DNA from: Manganitrophus sp963718695
Lineage (GTDB): Bacteria > Nitrospirota > Nitrospiria > SBBL01 > Manganitrophaceae
Direction of reading: 5' to 3'
Assembly (NCBI GenBank): GCA_963718695.1
Contig: OY970371.1
Coordinates: forward strand, 4,154,001 to 4,218,000
Length of the DNA: 64,000 bases
Position 1 is the stretch's first letter, and the number at the start of each line of letters is the position of its first letter. The notes beneath the pieces are model-generated. The model had not been told where the DNA came from, did not search any database, and worked only from the letters and a program-made list of their open reading frames with translations. Below, piece by piece: positions 8,407 through 18,225 of this stretch. Position numbers and translations under genes: made by a program.

Positions 8407-10022
8407 TCAACTCACTTTGATCTCGTAAGGCGTCTGACGGATGATGATCCGCTCCGCCTGCAACCGGTCGCGTCCGAGCAGGCAGCCGGCGCAGTAAATG
8501 ACCTTCTGCCCGTCGAACGGCGGAAGCTGCGCGAGGACCGCGCGCGTGAGGACGTTGCCACCATTGGCGCTCTGGTCGCCGAGGATGCCGTTGTAGAGCA
8601 GGTAAATTCCGACGCCTCGACACACGTCGAGGAAGGGCGATTTGCTGACGCGCTCTCGCGGCAACGGCTCGCCCGTTTCGCTGAAGTAGACGTGCCGCGC
8701 AAGGTCGGCAAAGCCGACCGTCTCACGGATTTTCCCGTTCTCGTCGAACAACGGCTCGCCCAATTCGCAATAACGGAACCCGCCGCCGAGTCCCTCCACG
8801 CGCTCGCCTTTGGCATTCGTGTAGCCCTCCGCCACGCGGCGTACACGCTGAGCAGTCACTTCACTTGCAATCTTCGGCTCCATCTCGACGAGGATGAAGC
8901 GGCGATTGCCATTGTCTTGTTTGTTCAGGTTTAGGATGGCGTGGCCTGTTGTCCCTGAGCCAGCGAAGGAATCTAGAACCAAATCACCGGGACTGGCTCC
9001 AATTTCGACAACTCGTTGGATCAGCTTAGTCGGCTTAGGAGTGATGAACACGGAATCCGAATCTGGAAACTCAACGAGTTGCAGCAATTCCTGCTTCGCG
9101 TCTTGCGTGTGTCCAACGTCTTTGTAGAACCACATCGTTTGCGGAATGATACCCCGCTTAACTTCTGACAGGAACCTTTTAATTTGGGGAACGGCATTCC
9201 CGGCCTTGCCCCACCAGATTCTCTTATCGCGGTCCAATTCGAGGAACTTATCCTTCGAGACTCGCCAATACATTCCTTTCGGTGGGTGCGGTATGACGCG
9301 CCCCGATGGGCAAACGATCTCATAGGTTCCCTGACTGTAGTAGTTCCGTGCAGAAAGATCACCCGTCTTCCACGGTCCACGTGGGTCGTTATCGCGATTC
9401 TTGTAGGCTGAATCCTGCTCTTCACTGCGCGGAACGAGATTAGGTTTCCAGTTATCTGCCCGCTTCGCATAGACTACAAGGTAGTCGTGATCTTCCGAGA
9501 AGTGGCGAGCCGAGTTCTTCGGCGAATAGACCTTTTGCCAAAGTACTGTCGCGATGAAATTCGAGGCACCGAAAAGCTCATCCATCACATACCGGAGCGA
9601 CTGAACCTCATTATCGTCGATGCTAATAAAGATTGCTCCGTCTTCCCGAAGGAATTGCCGTAGCAGAGCGAGGCGTGGATACATCATGCAGAGCCAGCGG
9701 TCGTGTCGGTTGAGTGTTTCGCCTTCCTTGCCGACAACCTTCCCAAGCCATTCGCGGATCACCGGGCTGTTCACATTGTCGTTATAGACCCAGCCCTCGT
9801 TCCCCGTGTTGTAAGGAGGATCGATGTAGATGCACTTGACCTGTCCAGCATAGTAGGGGAGAAGCGCCTTGAGCGCGCGACGAGGTTGTCTCCTTGAACG
9901 ATGAGATTGCCGTCGCCCGGTTTGCCGCAGGCGAGGTCGGGAACGTCTTTGAGCAAATGAAAGGGAACCTGCCGGTGATGATTCACCACCGCCTCTTTCC
10001 CGATCCAATTTAATGTCGGCAT
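8407..10022 (-). pseudogene. Type III-like DNA methyltransferase Mod, frameshifted
   Basis: The ATG at 10022 has a good AAGGAAACC ribosome site and opens a frame beginning MPTLNWIGKEAV, which reads IVQGDNLVA and then leaves the family pattern. The continuation (ALKALLPYYAGQVKCIYIDPPYNTG) is in another frame, open from about 10008 to the stop at 8407. The shift falls in a short CG repeat at 9873-9879: removing one CG dinucleotide restores NLVALKALLPYYAG. After the break the protein has the catalytic DPPY motif followed by the SAM-binding DSFAGSGTTGHA motif, the order of beta-class N6-adenine (Mod) methylases, with a recognition region between. As written, the product would lose either its N-terminus or its catalytic part. 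It could be a real mutation, a slipped repeat or an assembly error. Confidence 0.85.
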
Positions 10023-10161
10023 GGTTTCCTTATATACCCGCCGGATCGATTCGTGGGGCTTGAATCAGGCGGGACATGATTTGTATAGCCCCTCGTTTCT
10101 GCTAAGTCAATAGATTATTTCGGGATAGAGATTTGACGGGCGAAAGATTACTTCGAAGGGT

Positions 10162-11280
10162 TTACCGGCACTGCCGGCATTCCAATTTATCGACCCCGAC
10201 GTTTCGAATGCGCCCGCTCGCCATCAGGTTGTCGGCGTCCGGTTCGTGGTTTCCATGGTCGAGGAGGACGTGGCCGATTTCGTGGGCGAAGGAATCGGTC
10301 CGGGCGTTGTTGCCGATTACGACCACCTGATCGCCATGCTGCGCCGGCCAAAAAGCTTGGGCGACCTTCGGCCCGGAGAAGCCGGGGACGTAATAGGCAT
10401 GGATCGCGCCGCCCCCCGGTTTGTGGCCGGTCATCTCGATTTCCTCGGCGGTCAGCGGGCGGACGGTGCCGGAGGGGGCGTTCAGAATCCCGGTCGGGGC
10501 GTCCCGGTCCAAGACATCGGTTGCCCACGATTCACCGCCGACCATGTTGATGTTGATCGAGCACTGATGCCAAATGGCGTTGGCGCGGGCGATGTCGGCG
10601 GAGGCGTCTCGGGTGGCGCCGGGGAGCTCGACGACGTAGACGTCGACCGTCGTCTCCGGGACGCTGGTTTCGCAAACCGGCTGCCGCTGGACAATGCCAC
10701 GCTCCGAGGCGGTGTTTTGCTGTACGACATGTGTCAGCTCATGGGCGAGCAGCCGGCGGCCCGCTTCCGTTCCGGGAGCATACTCCCGCGAACCGAAGAC
10801 GATGTCGCGACCGAGCGTGAAGGCGCGGGCATTCAGCGACGCTGCCGTCTGAGCGGCGGAGGCATCGGTGTGAACGCGGACCGCACTGAAGTCGTGGCCG
10901 AATCGGGGTTCAAAAAAGGTCCGAACAGAATCGGGAAGGGGGTGTCCGGCGGAGAGAGACCCGAGGCCCGTTTGTGTTCGGGGGGCTTGGTCCTGTCCCT
11001 GACGGGAGGCCGATGCGGCCGGAGCCCGGAGGATTTCTTCTGCAACGCGATCGGCGTCCCGCTCCGACCGATCCTCCGGTGTGCTCACCCTGATGCCGGC
11101 GGGGAGGGAGGCCGTCTGAGCGTGAGCGCGGAAGAGCCGTTGCACGGCCCGGTTTCCTGCGATCCGTTGTAAATTGACAATCGGGTTGATCGGATGACGG
11201 GAGGCGGAGGAAGGTTTTCGGGATTTCGCGGTCGGATCGATTTTCCGCGCTTTATTTCCCTTGCAGCCGCATTCACGCAT
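10162..11280 (-). CDS. DUF4157 protein with two HExxH zinc-protease motifs
   Basis: 372 residues from the ATG at 11280 (AAGGAT upstream). The middle carries the DUF4157 domain: FGHDFSAVRVHTD, LNARAFTLGRDIVFG and the zinc site HELTHVVQQ. The C-terminal third holds a second candidate metalloprotease site, HEIGHVLLDHGNHEPD, followed by NLMASG, which resembles a metzincin active site with a Met-turn. DUF4157 proteins are known as cargo or accessory proteins of extracellular contractile injection systems, but no such system is visible nearby. There is no signal peptide. The N-terminus has a CGCKGNK-type basic segment. The gene sits alone on the minus strand downstream of the surA-like gene, with about 100 bases between. 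Function is unassigned. Confidence 0.75.
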   Translation of the reverse strand: MRECGCKGNKARKIDPTAKSRKPSSASRHPINPIVNLQRIAGNRAVQRLFRAHAQTASLPAGIRVSTPEDRSERDADRVAEEILRAPAASASRQGQDQAPRTQTGLGSLSAGHPLPDSVRTFFEPRFGHDFSAVRVHTDASAAQTAASLNARAFTLGRDIVFGSREYAPGTEAGRRLLAHELTHVVQQNTASERGIVQRQPVCETSVPETTVDVYVVELPGATRDASADIARANAIWHQCSININMVGGESWATDVLDRDAPTGILNAPSGTVRPLTAEEIEMTGHKPGGGAIHAYYVPGFSGPKVAQAFWPAQHGDQVVVIGNNARTDSFAHEIGHVLLDHGNHEPDADNLMASGRIRNVGVDKLECRQCR

Positions 11281-11396
11281 CGGCGTCAATCCTTATTAAA
11301 AAGATGGGATCGCCGTTCGAAAGAGATTTTCGTCCCCTCCGTTCTGTATAACCGATTTTTGCCGTGCAGATCAATCCGGGCTTGCGAAGAGAGCGC

Positions 11397-12395
11397 TTAC
11401 TTCACCTCCACAAACGACCGGCTCCAGATTCCATCGACCCACTTTTGCCGGAGGGCCGTCCGCTTTTCGTTGAGGAGTTTTTCCTCGATCTCTTTTTTGA
11501 CCTTCTCAAAGGGGAGTTTCTGTAAATCCGAGGGGACCTGCACTTTGAAGAGATGAAAGCCGAGGCCGGTTTGAATGACGGGGCTGACGTCGCCGTCCTT
11601 GAGGCTGAAGATGACCCGGTCGATTTCCGGGGTCAAATCCCCCTTTTTAAACGCGCCGAGATCGCCGGCCGCGCGCCGCTCGGCGCCGTCGCTGTATTTT
11701 TCGACAAGCTGAATGAAATCCTCCCCCTTCCGGGATTCGGCCAAGGCCGCTTCCGCCTTCTGCCGCTTCCGCTCGATTACCTCGGTCGAAGCCCCCTCCG
11801 GAATGCGGATCAGGATCTGCTTGAGGCGGATCTGCTCGGGCAGCTCGAACTCCTCCGGATGGGTATTGTAATAGTCCCGGACCTCGGTGTCGGTGATGAG
11901 GAGATTGGAATCGATCTCGCGATTCATCAGTTTGAGGACCGTCAATTGGTTTCGAAGGTCTTCGACATATTTCTCCCACGAGACATTTTCTTGGGTGACC
12001 GCTTGCTTGAGCGCTTCCCGGTTTGGAAAGCGGTTCCGCTCCTCGATATCTTTCAGCGCGAGGTCCAGCTCGGCGTCGTTGACCCGAATCCCGCTTTTCT
12101 TCGCTTCTTGCTGAAAAAGCTTCTGCTCGATCATCTGGTTGAGCAGATCACGCTGCAGGTTTGCATTCAGGTCGCCCGGCTCTCCGGTCGCACTCAGTGT
12201 TGCGGCCGCAGGGTCGGCGAGTCTTGATTTTTTGATCGCCTGCGCCGCTTCATCGAGCTCGCTCTGCGTGATGACCTCCCGGTTTACCACCGCGACGATC
12301 CGGTCGATGATGACCCCGCCCCAGGCGAGGTTTGCCGAGGCGAGCAGCATCGCGGCCGCGATCAGGTTACGAAGCTTTGTGAAGGAGCTCTTCAT
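11397..12395 (-). CDS. SurA-like periplasmic peptidyl-prolyl isomerase/chaperone
   Basis: 332 residues. I take the ATG at 12395, preceded by GGAGG at nine bases, over an upstream in-frame codon at 12431. A signal peptide (LIAAAMLLASANLAWG) is followed by the SurA N-terminal core (IIDRIVAVVNREVITQSELDEA) and one parvulin PPIC domain (LPEQIRLKQILIRIPEGAS to PVIQTGLGFHLFKVQ). SurA chaperones outer-membrane proteins through the periplasm to the BAM complex. It overlaps the upstream parvulin lipoprotein gene by 29 bases and closes an operon headed by bamD, which agrees with that role. E. coli SurA has two parvulin domains and this protein has one. Confidence 0.9.
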   Translation of the reverse strand: MKSSFTKLRNLIAAAMLLASANLAWGGVIIDRIVAVVNREVITQSELDEAAQAIKKSRLADPAAATLSATGEPGDLNANLQRDLLNQMIEQKLFQQEAKKSGIRVNDAELDLALKDIEERNRFPNREALKQAVTQENVSWEKYVEDLRNQLTVLKLMNREIDSNLLITDTEVRDYYNTHPEEFELPEQIRLKQILIRIPEGASTEVIERKRQKAEAALAESRKGEDFIQLVEKYSDGAERRAAGDLGAFKKGDLTPEIDRVIFSLKDGDVSPVIQTGLGFHLFKVQVPSDLQKLPFEKVKKEIEEKLLNEKRTALRQKWVDGIWSRSFVEVK

Positions 12396-13311
12396 TAATT
12401 TTAACCTCCGTTTTACGGCGAATATTTTCAAACCAGCGGGAGAAGAGGGCCTCTCGTTTCTCCTCCAAAACGGTCTGGTAGATGCGCTCTTTGACCTCCT
12501 CGAAAGAAAGGGTCCGGGCGGGCCGGCGGTCCTCCACTTTGACGAGATGATACCCGAAGGGGGTCTTGATGATTCCGCTGACCGATCCGATTTCGGCGGT
12601 GAAGAGCGGCTCGAACTCCTCCGGCAGTTCCGCGGCGGCGCGATAACCTAAATCGCCGTCTTTTCCGAATTTGAGCGTCTGTCTGTGGGTTTGAGCCGCC
12701 TCGACAAAATCGGCCCCCTCGGCCAAGGACTGGCGAATCGCTTCGGCCTCCGTCTCGGTCTCCACCAGAATCTGACGAAGCTTGATCTGCTCCGGCACGC
12801 TCCATTCTTCCAGTCGGCTGTTGTAATATTCGAGGAGTTCCTCCTCGGGAAGAGAGATTTGATCGCCGACCAGCTGGTTGAGCAGCTTCTCGATCAGCAG
12901 TGTCTCCCGGGCGGCGGCCTCCCAGGCTTCCCTGGTTAATTTTTGGTCGGAAAGGTGTCGAAGGAACGCCTCTTCGTCGACCCCCTCGCGGATCTCCGCG
13001 AGCCGCTCCCTCAGTTCCCCTTCGGTGAGTTGAATCTGGAGCCGCCGCGCTTCTTGGAGGAGCATCTTCCGCTCAATCAGCTGCTCCAGAAGCCCCCGGG
13101 CGAGCTCCGCTTTTTCCTCCGCCGTGGCTTCCAGGGTTTGGGATCCGCCGTCGTCGGTTTCAGAGATCGCGGTTTGCAGCTCTTGGACGGTAATCGGCTC
13201 ATCGTTCACGAGGGCCACCGTGGCGGTCATCGGGGAGGGCTTCTGCTGCCAGCAGCCGGCAAGGAGAAGCCAGAGGATTAAAAGCGGGAGGAACCGGGTC
13301 GGTCGGGTCAT
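12367..13311 (-). CDS. PpiC-type peptidyl-prolyl isomerase lipoprotein
   Basis: 314 residues from the ATG at 13311, which overlaps the mfd stop by four bases (ATGA). The N-terminus MTRPTRFLPLLILWLLLAGC is a lipoprotein signal with lipobox LAGC. A SurA_N-like helical region follows (ATVALVNDEPITVQELQTAI), then one parvulin domain (WSVPEQIKLRQILVETE to GYHLVKVEDRRPA). It is a paralogue of the next gene, with the same domain order and a similar motif set. It would act at the periplasmic face of a membrane, folding or handing over exported proteins. The tandem of a lipid-anchored and a soluble parvulin next to mfd is compact and overlapping, so co-translation is likely. Confidence 0.9.
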   Translation of the reverse strand: MTRPTRFLPLLILWLLLAGCWQQKPSPMTATVALVNDEPITVQELQTAISETDDGGSQTLEATAEEKAELARGLLEQLIERKMLLQEARRLQIQLTEGELRERLAEIREGVDEEAFLRHLSDQKLTREAWEAAARETLLIEKLLNQLVGDQISLPEEELLEYYNSRLEEWSVPEQIKLRQILVETETEAEAIRQSLAEGADFVEAAQTHRQTLKFGKDGDLGYRAAAELPEEFEPLFTAEIGSVSGIIKTPFGYHLVKVEDRRPARTLSFEEVKERIYQTVLEEKREALFSRWFENIRRKTEVKINEELLHKAS

Positions 13312-16300
13312 TCCTTCCCCTTCTGCAGGGTGGCGAGGCAGTGGGCGACGTCGAGAAAGAGGTCTTCCCACCCCCGGTTCTTGATCCGGATTTCAAAGGA
13401 GAAGTGAGAGGTAAAGTGAATCCGGTCTTTAAAGGTGTTCAGAAGCCGGAGGAGGTCGTTCTCCGTCACCTGCGCAGACTCATCGAAGACAAACGAGAGG
13501 ACCCGTTCTTTTTCTTCGATCTTTAGAATTCGAAGTTTCTTCGCCATGACCTTGAGTTGGAGCACCTGCAGCAGGCGGACCACCGGCTCCGGGAGGGGAC
13601 CGTAGCGGTCTTCCAGCTCGGCCCGGATCGCATCGATCTCCTCGGTCTCTTCACAACCCGAGAGGCGCTTGTAGATCGAGAGACGCTGATAGGTGTCGGG
13701 AATGTACGGATCGGGGATGAAGGCGGAGATCTGAAATTGAAGCGACGGCTCGATCTCCTTCGCCACCGGCGTTCCCCGCAGCTGCCGCACCGCATCATCG
13801 ATCATCTTCAGATAAAGCTCAAAGCCGACCGCCGCGATCTGTCCCGACTGCTCCTGGCCGAGGAGATTTCCCGAGCCGCGGATTTCCAGGTCGCGCGCCG
13901 CGATTCGGAAGCCCGACCCCAACTCGGTAAACTCCTGGATCGCCTGAAGACGCTGGCGGGCCTCCTCCGTCAGGATGCGTCCTTCCCGGACCAGCAGATA
14001 GGCATAGGCTTGCTCGCCGGAGCGGCCGACACGGCCCCGAAGCTGGTAGAGCTCGGCCAGGCCGAACCGGTCGGCGTCGTTGATGATCATCGTATTCGCC
14101 GACGGGATGTCGATCCCCGATTCGATGATCGTCGTCGTCAACAGGAGGTTATACTCCTTCGCCTGGAATTTGAGCATCACCTCTTCAAGGACATGCTCCC
14201 GCATCTGGCCATGGGCCACGCCGATCCGCGCCTCCGGCACCAGCTCGGTGAGAAATTTCCCGATCTGCTCGATGTTGTGCACCCGGTTGTGGACGAAGAA
14301 GACCTGTCCTCCCCGGACCAGCTCGCGGAAGATCGCCTCCCGGATAATGGTCGGATCAAATGGGGAGAGGATCGTCCGGATCGCCAACCGGTCGGCGGGA
14401 GCGGTTTCAATCACCGAAAGATCGCGGACCTGCGCCAACGCCATCTGCAGCGTGCGGGGGATCGGGGTGGCGGTGAGGGTGAGGACATCGATCTGTTTTC
14501 GAAGCTGCTTGAGCTTCTCCTTATGCCGGACGCCGAAGCGATGCTCTTCGTCGATCACCACCAGGCCGAGATCGCGGAACTGAATGTCTTTCTGAAGCAG
14601 CCGGTGGGTGCCGATGAGAATATCGACCGCCCCGGTTTTTAGATCTTCAAGGATCGCCTTTTGCTCCTTGCGGGAGCGGAAGCGGCTTAACACCTCGACC
14701 CGGACCGGAAAGGGAGCAAAACGTTTGGTAAAGGTCTGAAAATGCTGCTGGGCCAGCAGCGTGGTCGGCACCACGACGGCGACCTGTTTGTTGTCCATCA
14801 CCGCCTCAAACGCCGCCCGCATCGCGACCTCCGTCTTGCCGTAGCCAACGTCGCCGCAGACCAGCCGGTCCATCGGCTTCGGTCGCTCCATGTCGGCCAG
14901 AACCTCCTCGATCGCCCGGAGCTGATCGGGGGTCTCCTCATATTCGAACGCCGCGGCAAACTCTTCGGAGAGAGAAGGGGGGGTGGCGAAAGGATGGCCC
15001 TGGACCACTTCCCGCTCGGCGTAGAGTTGGAGAAGGTCTTCCGCCATCCGTTGGATGTCTCCCTGGACCTTCGATTTTGTCTTGGCCCATTGCGTGCCGC
15101 CGAGAGAATCGACCCGCGGCGGATGTCCCTCCAGGCCGACGTAGCGCTGCACCAGGTGAAGCGAGTTAAGAGGCACATAGACCTTGTCCTTCCCCGAATA
15201 TTCGAGAACGAGGAAGTCGGAGTCGTACGCCGGCGCCCGCTCTTGCTGCCGGATCGAGAGCCGCTTGAGGCCGATGTACCGGCCGATCCCATGATCGAGG
15301 TGGACGACATAGTCGAGCGGCTTTAAATCCTCGAACGAGGAGAGGAAGCCGGCCCGGGCCTCTTTGGCTTTGCCGCTGCGGGAGGGGACGCGCCGACGGG
15401 TCTGTGTCGCCGCGCCCGATCGGCCGGTCAGCGCCTCTTCGGTCAAGAAGGCGATCTTTGTTTCCGGGATGGAGAAGCCTTCCGTCACCGTACCGACCGT
15501 CAAATAAATCGGGGTTGGGAAAGTGGCTGCCGGTCCCTGCTCCGGGTCCCACATTGTCCAGGGAAGATCGTGGTCCGAGAAGAGGTGTTTGAAGCGGGCC
15601 AGCTGGGTCTCATTCCGAACCGTGACTAAAACGAGGTGATCGCGGCGGAGGATGTCGAGCGTGCTGACGACCTCCGAGAAAGGCTGTCCGGGACGGCCCA
15701 AGCCGAGCGACGGAAGAGAGCGGATGTCGAAGGCAAACCGCTTGGCGCCCCGCTCCGTCCGAAGCGAGAGCGATTCCAGATCGAGGGTCGTCCGGCCCGA
15801 TCCCGCATCGGCCAGAAAGGCGAGCGGGAGGTAGAGCTCATCGACCTTCGGATATTTCGGGTTCCGGCGCGCGGCGAAGAGCGATCCCTCCTCGACCTCT
15901 TCCACAAAGCGCTTTCCTTTCTGGATCACCTCATCGGGTTCATCGATTACCAGTAGCGTGTGTGGGGAGAGATACTCCGTCAGCGAAATGCGGTAAAAAT
16001 TCGGATCGAAGAGGTTCTCGCGGCCGAGGATGACCTCCACTGAGTCGGCCGGTCCGATCGACTTCTGAGATTCCGGATCGAACGTTCGAATCGATTCAAT
16101 CTCATCCCCGAAGAACTCGATTCGGATCGGCCGGGGCGAAGTCGGCGGGTAGAAATCGACGATCCCGCCGCGAAAGGCCAACTCGCCCGGCTGTGTGACG
16201 CTGCCGACGACTTCATACCCGCCCTGGTAGAGCCGTTCGATGAGCGCCTCTTTTGAGAGGGCCTCCCCGGTCTGGAGGATGAAGGTCCGTTCTTGTAGGA

Positions 16301-16709
16301 ACGTTTTGGAGACGACTTTTTGAAGGAAGGCCTCAATCGAAGTGACGAGCGAGGCGCCTGGATTTAGGGTCAGCCGGTGAAGGGTCGCCAGCCGTTGCGC
16401 GATCCAGTCGGGCCGCGGGGTCGACGGTTCATACGGCAGAATATCCCAGGGAGGAAAGAAGAGGAGTTCCGGAGCGGGGTGTGCGGCGGTGGCGTCCAGC
16501 TCCAGAAAATAACGGAGCTCCCGGTAAAACCGGTCGGCCTGAGCGTAAGAAGGGGCGACGACGCAAAACGGCCTCCCTTCCCAAGCGAGCCGGGACAAAA
16601 AAAAGGCCTCTGAAGATCCCCAAAGGCCGCTCGTTTTTATTTTCCGCTCTCCCTCGGTAATCGCCTCAAACACAGGCGAGAAGAGAGAGGATTGGAGTTG
16701 GTAGATCAT
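13308..16709 (-). CDS. mfd: Transcription-repair coupling factor Mfd
   Basis: 1133 residues, full length for Mfd. The N-terminal UvrB-like module (LARLAWEGRPFCVVAPSY and the GGIVDFYPPTS region) is followed by the RNA-polymerase-interacting CarD-like domain (LKPLDYVVHLDHGIGRYIGL). The RecG-like translocase has Walker A GDVGYGKTE near residue 620, DEEHRFG near 718 and the RGRVGRSG motif, and a C-terminal TRCF domain completes it. Mfd displaces RNA polymerase stalled at lesions and recruits UvrA. The gene overlaps the downstream parvulin gene by four bases. About 30 bases separate it from the heptose adenylyltransferase upstream, so it belongs to the same operon, an unusual mixture of repair and envelope functions. 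Confidence 0.97.
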   Translation of the reverse strand: MIYQLQSSLFSPVFEAITEGERKIKTSGLWGSSEAFFLSRLAWEGRPFCVVAPSYAQADRFYRELRYFLELDATAAHPAPELLFFPPWDILPYEPSTPRPDWIAQRLATLHRLTLNPGASLVTSIEAFLQKVVSKTFLQERTFILQTGEALSKEALIERLYQGGYEVVGSVTQPGELAFRGGIVDFYPPTSPRPIRIEFFGDEIESIRTFDPESQKSIGPADSVEVILGRENLFDPNFYRISLTEYLSPHTLLVIDEPDEVIQKGKRFVEEVEEGSLFAARRNPKYPKVDELYLPLAFLADAGSGRTTLDLESLSLRTERGAKRFAFDIRSLPSLGLGRPGQPFSEVVSTLDILRRDHLVLVTVRNETQLARFKHLFSDHDLPWTMWDPEQGPAATFPTPIYLTVGTVTEGFSIPETKIAFLTEEALTGRSGAATQTRRRVPSRSGKAKEARAGFLSSFEDLKPLDYVVHLDHGIGRYIGLKRLSIRQQERAPAYDSDFLVLEYSGKDKVYVPLNSLHLVQRYVGLEGHPPRVDSLGGTQWAKTKSKVQGDIQRMAEDLLQLYAEREVVQGHPFATPPSLSEEFAAAFEYEETPDQLRAIEEVLADMERPKPMDRLVCGDVGYGKTEVAMRAAFEAVMDNKQVAVVVPTTLLAQQHFQTFTKRFAPFPVRVEVLSRFRSRKEQKAILEDLKTGAVDILIGTHRLLQKDIQFRDLGLVVIDEEHRFGVRHKEKLKQLRKQIDVLTLTATPIPRTLQMALAQVRDLSVIETAPADRLAIRTILSPFDPTIIREAIFRELVRGGQVFFVHNRVHNIEQIGKFLTELVPEARIGVAHGQMREHVLEEVMLKFQAKEYNLLLTTTIIESGIDIPSANTMIINDADRFGLAELYQLRGRVGRSGEQAYAYLLVREGRILTEEARQRLQAIQEFTELGSGFRIAARDLEIRGSGNLLGQEQSGQIAAVGFELYLKMIDDAVRQLRGTPVAKEIEPSLQFQISAFIPDPYIPDTYQRLSIYKRLSGCEETEEIDAIRAELEDRYGPLPEPVVRLLQVLQLKVMAKKLRILKIEEKERVLSFVFDESAQVTENDLLRLLNTFKDRIHFTSHFSFEIRIKNRGWEDLFLDVAHCLATLQKGKE

Positions 16710-16741
16710 ATTCCCGTACTATAACACAATTCAGGCTGAAA

Positions 16742-17269
16742 TCATCCTGGGCGCGATCGCTTCAAGATCCGCTCGATGATCCCGGTGGTCGAGGCGCCGG
16801 GAACGACTTTGACCCGGACGACCTTCCCCCCATGTTGCTCGACCGTCTCTTTCCCGACGATCTCCTCCAGCGCCCAATCACCCCCTTTGACCAGAATGTC
16901 GGGTACCAGGGTGTCGATGACCTGTTGGGGCGTATTTGCGTTGAACAACACCACATAATCGACGCACCCCAGCGCGGCCAAGACCTCCATCCGTTCTCGG
17001 TGGGGGACGATCGGACGGGTGGACCCTTTCAATCGGCGAACCGAAGCATCGGAATTGATCGCGACGACCAGACAATCGCCCAAGGCCCGCGCGGCGGCGA
17101 GGTATCGGACATGGCCGACATGCAGAAGATCAAAACAGCCGTTGGTGAAGACGATCTTCTTCCCTTGCCTCTGCAGCGCGCGGACCTTCTTCTGAAGGGA
17201 CGCGAGTGCGGGGCGTTTATTTTCTTTTGACTTCATTCGACTCGACCGAACCCGTTTCGCAGCAGTCAT
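16742..17269 (-). CDS. rfaE2: D-glycero-beta-D-manno-heptose 1-phosphate adenylyltransferase
   Basis: 175 residues, a stand-alone version of the C-terminal domain of HldE. The nucleotidyltransferase core is clear: VFTNGCFDLLHVGHVRYL contains the HxGH site, and PDILVKGGDW and the VPGASTTGIIERIL tail are diagnostic. The enzyme makes ADP-heptose for the LPS inner core. The start ATG overlaps the stop of the upstream deoxyhypusine synthase-like gene by four bases. The kinase half (HldE N-terminus) is not in this window. The N-terminal 20 residues are basic and not conserved; a later start at MKSKENKRP is possible. Confidence 0.93.
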   Translation of the reverse strand: MTAAKRVRSSRMKSKENKRPALASLQKKVRALQRQGKKIVFTNGCFDLLHVGHVRYLAAARALGDCLVVAINSDASVRRLKGSTRPIVPHRERMEVLAALGCVDYVVLFNANTPQQVIDTLVPDILVKGGDWALEEIVGKETVEQHGGKVVRVKVVPGASTTGIIERILKRSRPG

Positions 17270-18225
17270 CCTTTCTTCTCGAGTTCGGTGAGGAGGCCGG
17301 CGATCAAGAGGGGGAGCATGATCTCATGATGACCGGTGAGGGCATAGCCCTTCCCATGCTTTTGGGTCGGCCGTTTGACGACATTGGTAATGGGGCGATA
17401 GTGCTGAATGAAATCCATGTTGACCACCGTAAAGTTCTGGACGGTCCGGCCGAGGTTGCGTGCAATCGAGAGTGCCTTCAAGAAGATTTCGGGAAGAAGG
17501 ACCGCCGAGCCGATGTTGAAGTAGACTCCCCCCTCAAGGTCGGCCACGACCTCTGTATATCTTTTGAAATCGAGATAAGAGCCTTTCCCAATCGTCGCCC
17601 CATCGGCCGAGGGGTGCATATGGATGATGTCGGTTCCGATCGCTACATGGACGGTCGCCGGAATGCCGAGACGCGCCGCGGCGGCCAGCAGGCTGTTCTC
17701 GGTGTGGGGAAAACCGCCGGAGAGGATCATCTTCCCGACCGCCTCGCCGATTCCGATTCCCTCCGCTGCTCCTTTCGAAATCGCGCCGTTGAGGTACGAA
17801 GCGGTCTCCTCCGCCATGCCGAAGGTGCCGTCCTCCAACTCCGGTGCGACATCTTCCGACGTTTGTCCGATGAAGGCCAACTCAAAATCGTGAATAATGC
17901 CTGCGCCGTTGAGGGCGAGCGCGGAGACGATGCCGCGCTCCATCAGATCGATAATCAACGGGTTGAGGCCGACCTTGATGACATGCGCTCCCATCGCCAG
18001 CGCAATCATTTTCTCGCCCCGATGGGCCTCGGCCATCGCGGCGATGACCGCGCGAAGGTCTTTGGCGGCGAGGATCTGGGGAAGGGAGTCCAGGAAGGCC
18101 TGCATCCCCGGGTTGGGTGCGAGCGGTGTGGCGAACTCTTCTTTCTTCACCTTGCTCGGCCGTTGTTTGACCGAGTAGGTTTTCAACTGACTCCAGGGGA
18201 GCTCGGGATTTTTCTTTTTCTTCAT
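17266..18225 (-). CDS. Deoxyhypusine synthase-like protein
   Basis: 319 residues related to deoxyhypusine synthase (NAD-binding fold). Family segments include GEKMIALAMGAHVIKVGLNP, NGAGIIHDFELAFIGQTSED and IGTDIIHMHPSADGATIG. In eukaryotes and archaea this enzyme modifies eIF5A; bacteria lack that target, and bacterial relatives have been linked to polyamine chemistry or have no known role. The catalytic lysine region of the eukaryotic enzyme could not be aligned confidently by eye, so activity is open. It overlaps both neighbours by four bases (precorrin-2 dehydrogenase upstream, heptose adenylyltransferase downstream), and is therefore expressed with envelope genes. Confidence 0.85.
   Translation of the reverse strand: MKKKKNPELPWSQLKTYSVKQRPSKVKKEEFATPLAPNPGMQAFLDSLPQILAAKDLRAVIAAMAEAHRGEKMIALAMGAHVIKVGLNPLIIDLMERGIVSALALNGAGIIHDFELAFIGQTSEDVAPELEDGTFGMAEETASYLNGAISKGAAEGIGIGEAVGKMILSGGFPHTENSLLAAAARLGIPATVHVAIGTDIIHMHPSADGATIGKGSYLDFKRYTEVVADLEGGVYFNIGSAVLLPEIFLKALSIARNLGRTVQNFTVVNMDFIQHYRPITNVVKRPTQKHGKGYALTGHHEIMLPLLIAGLLTELEKKG

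Noticed and set aside
13557..14642. A 361-codon open frame antisense to mfd
   Set aside because: It is a codon-bias shadow of mfd; the mfd motifs on the other strand are unambiguous.
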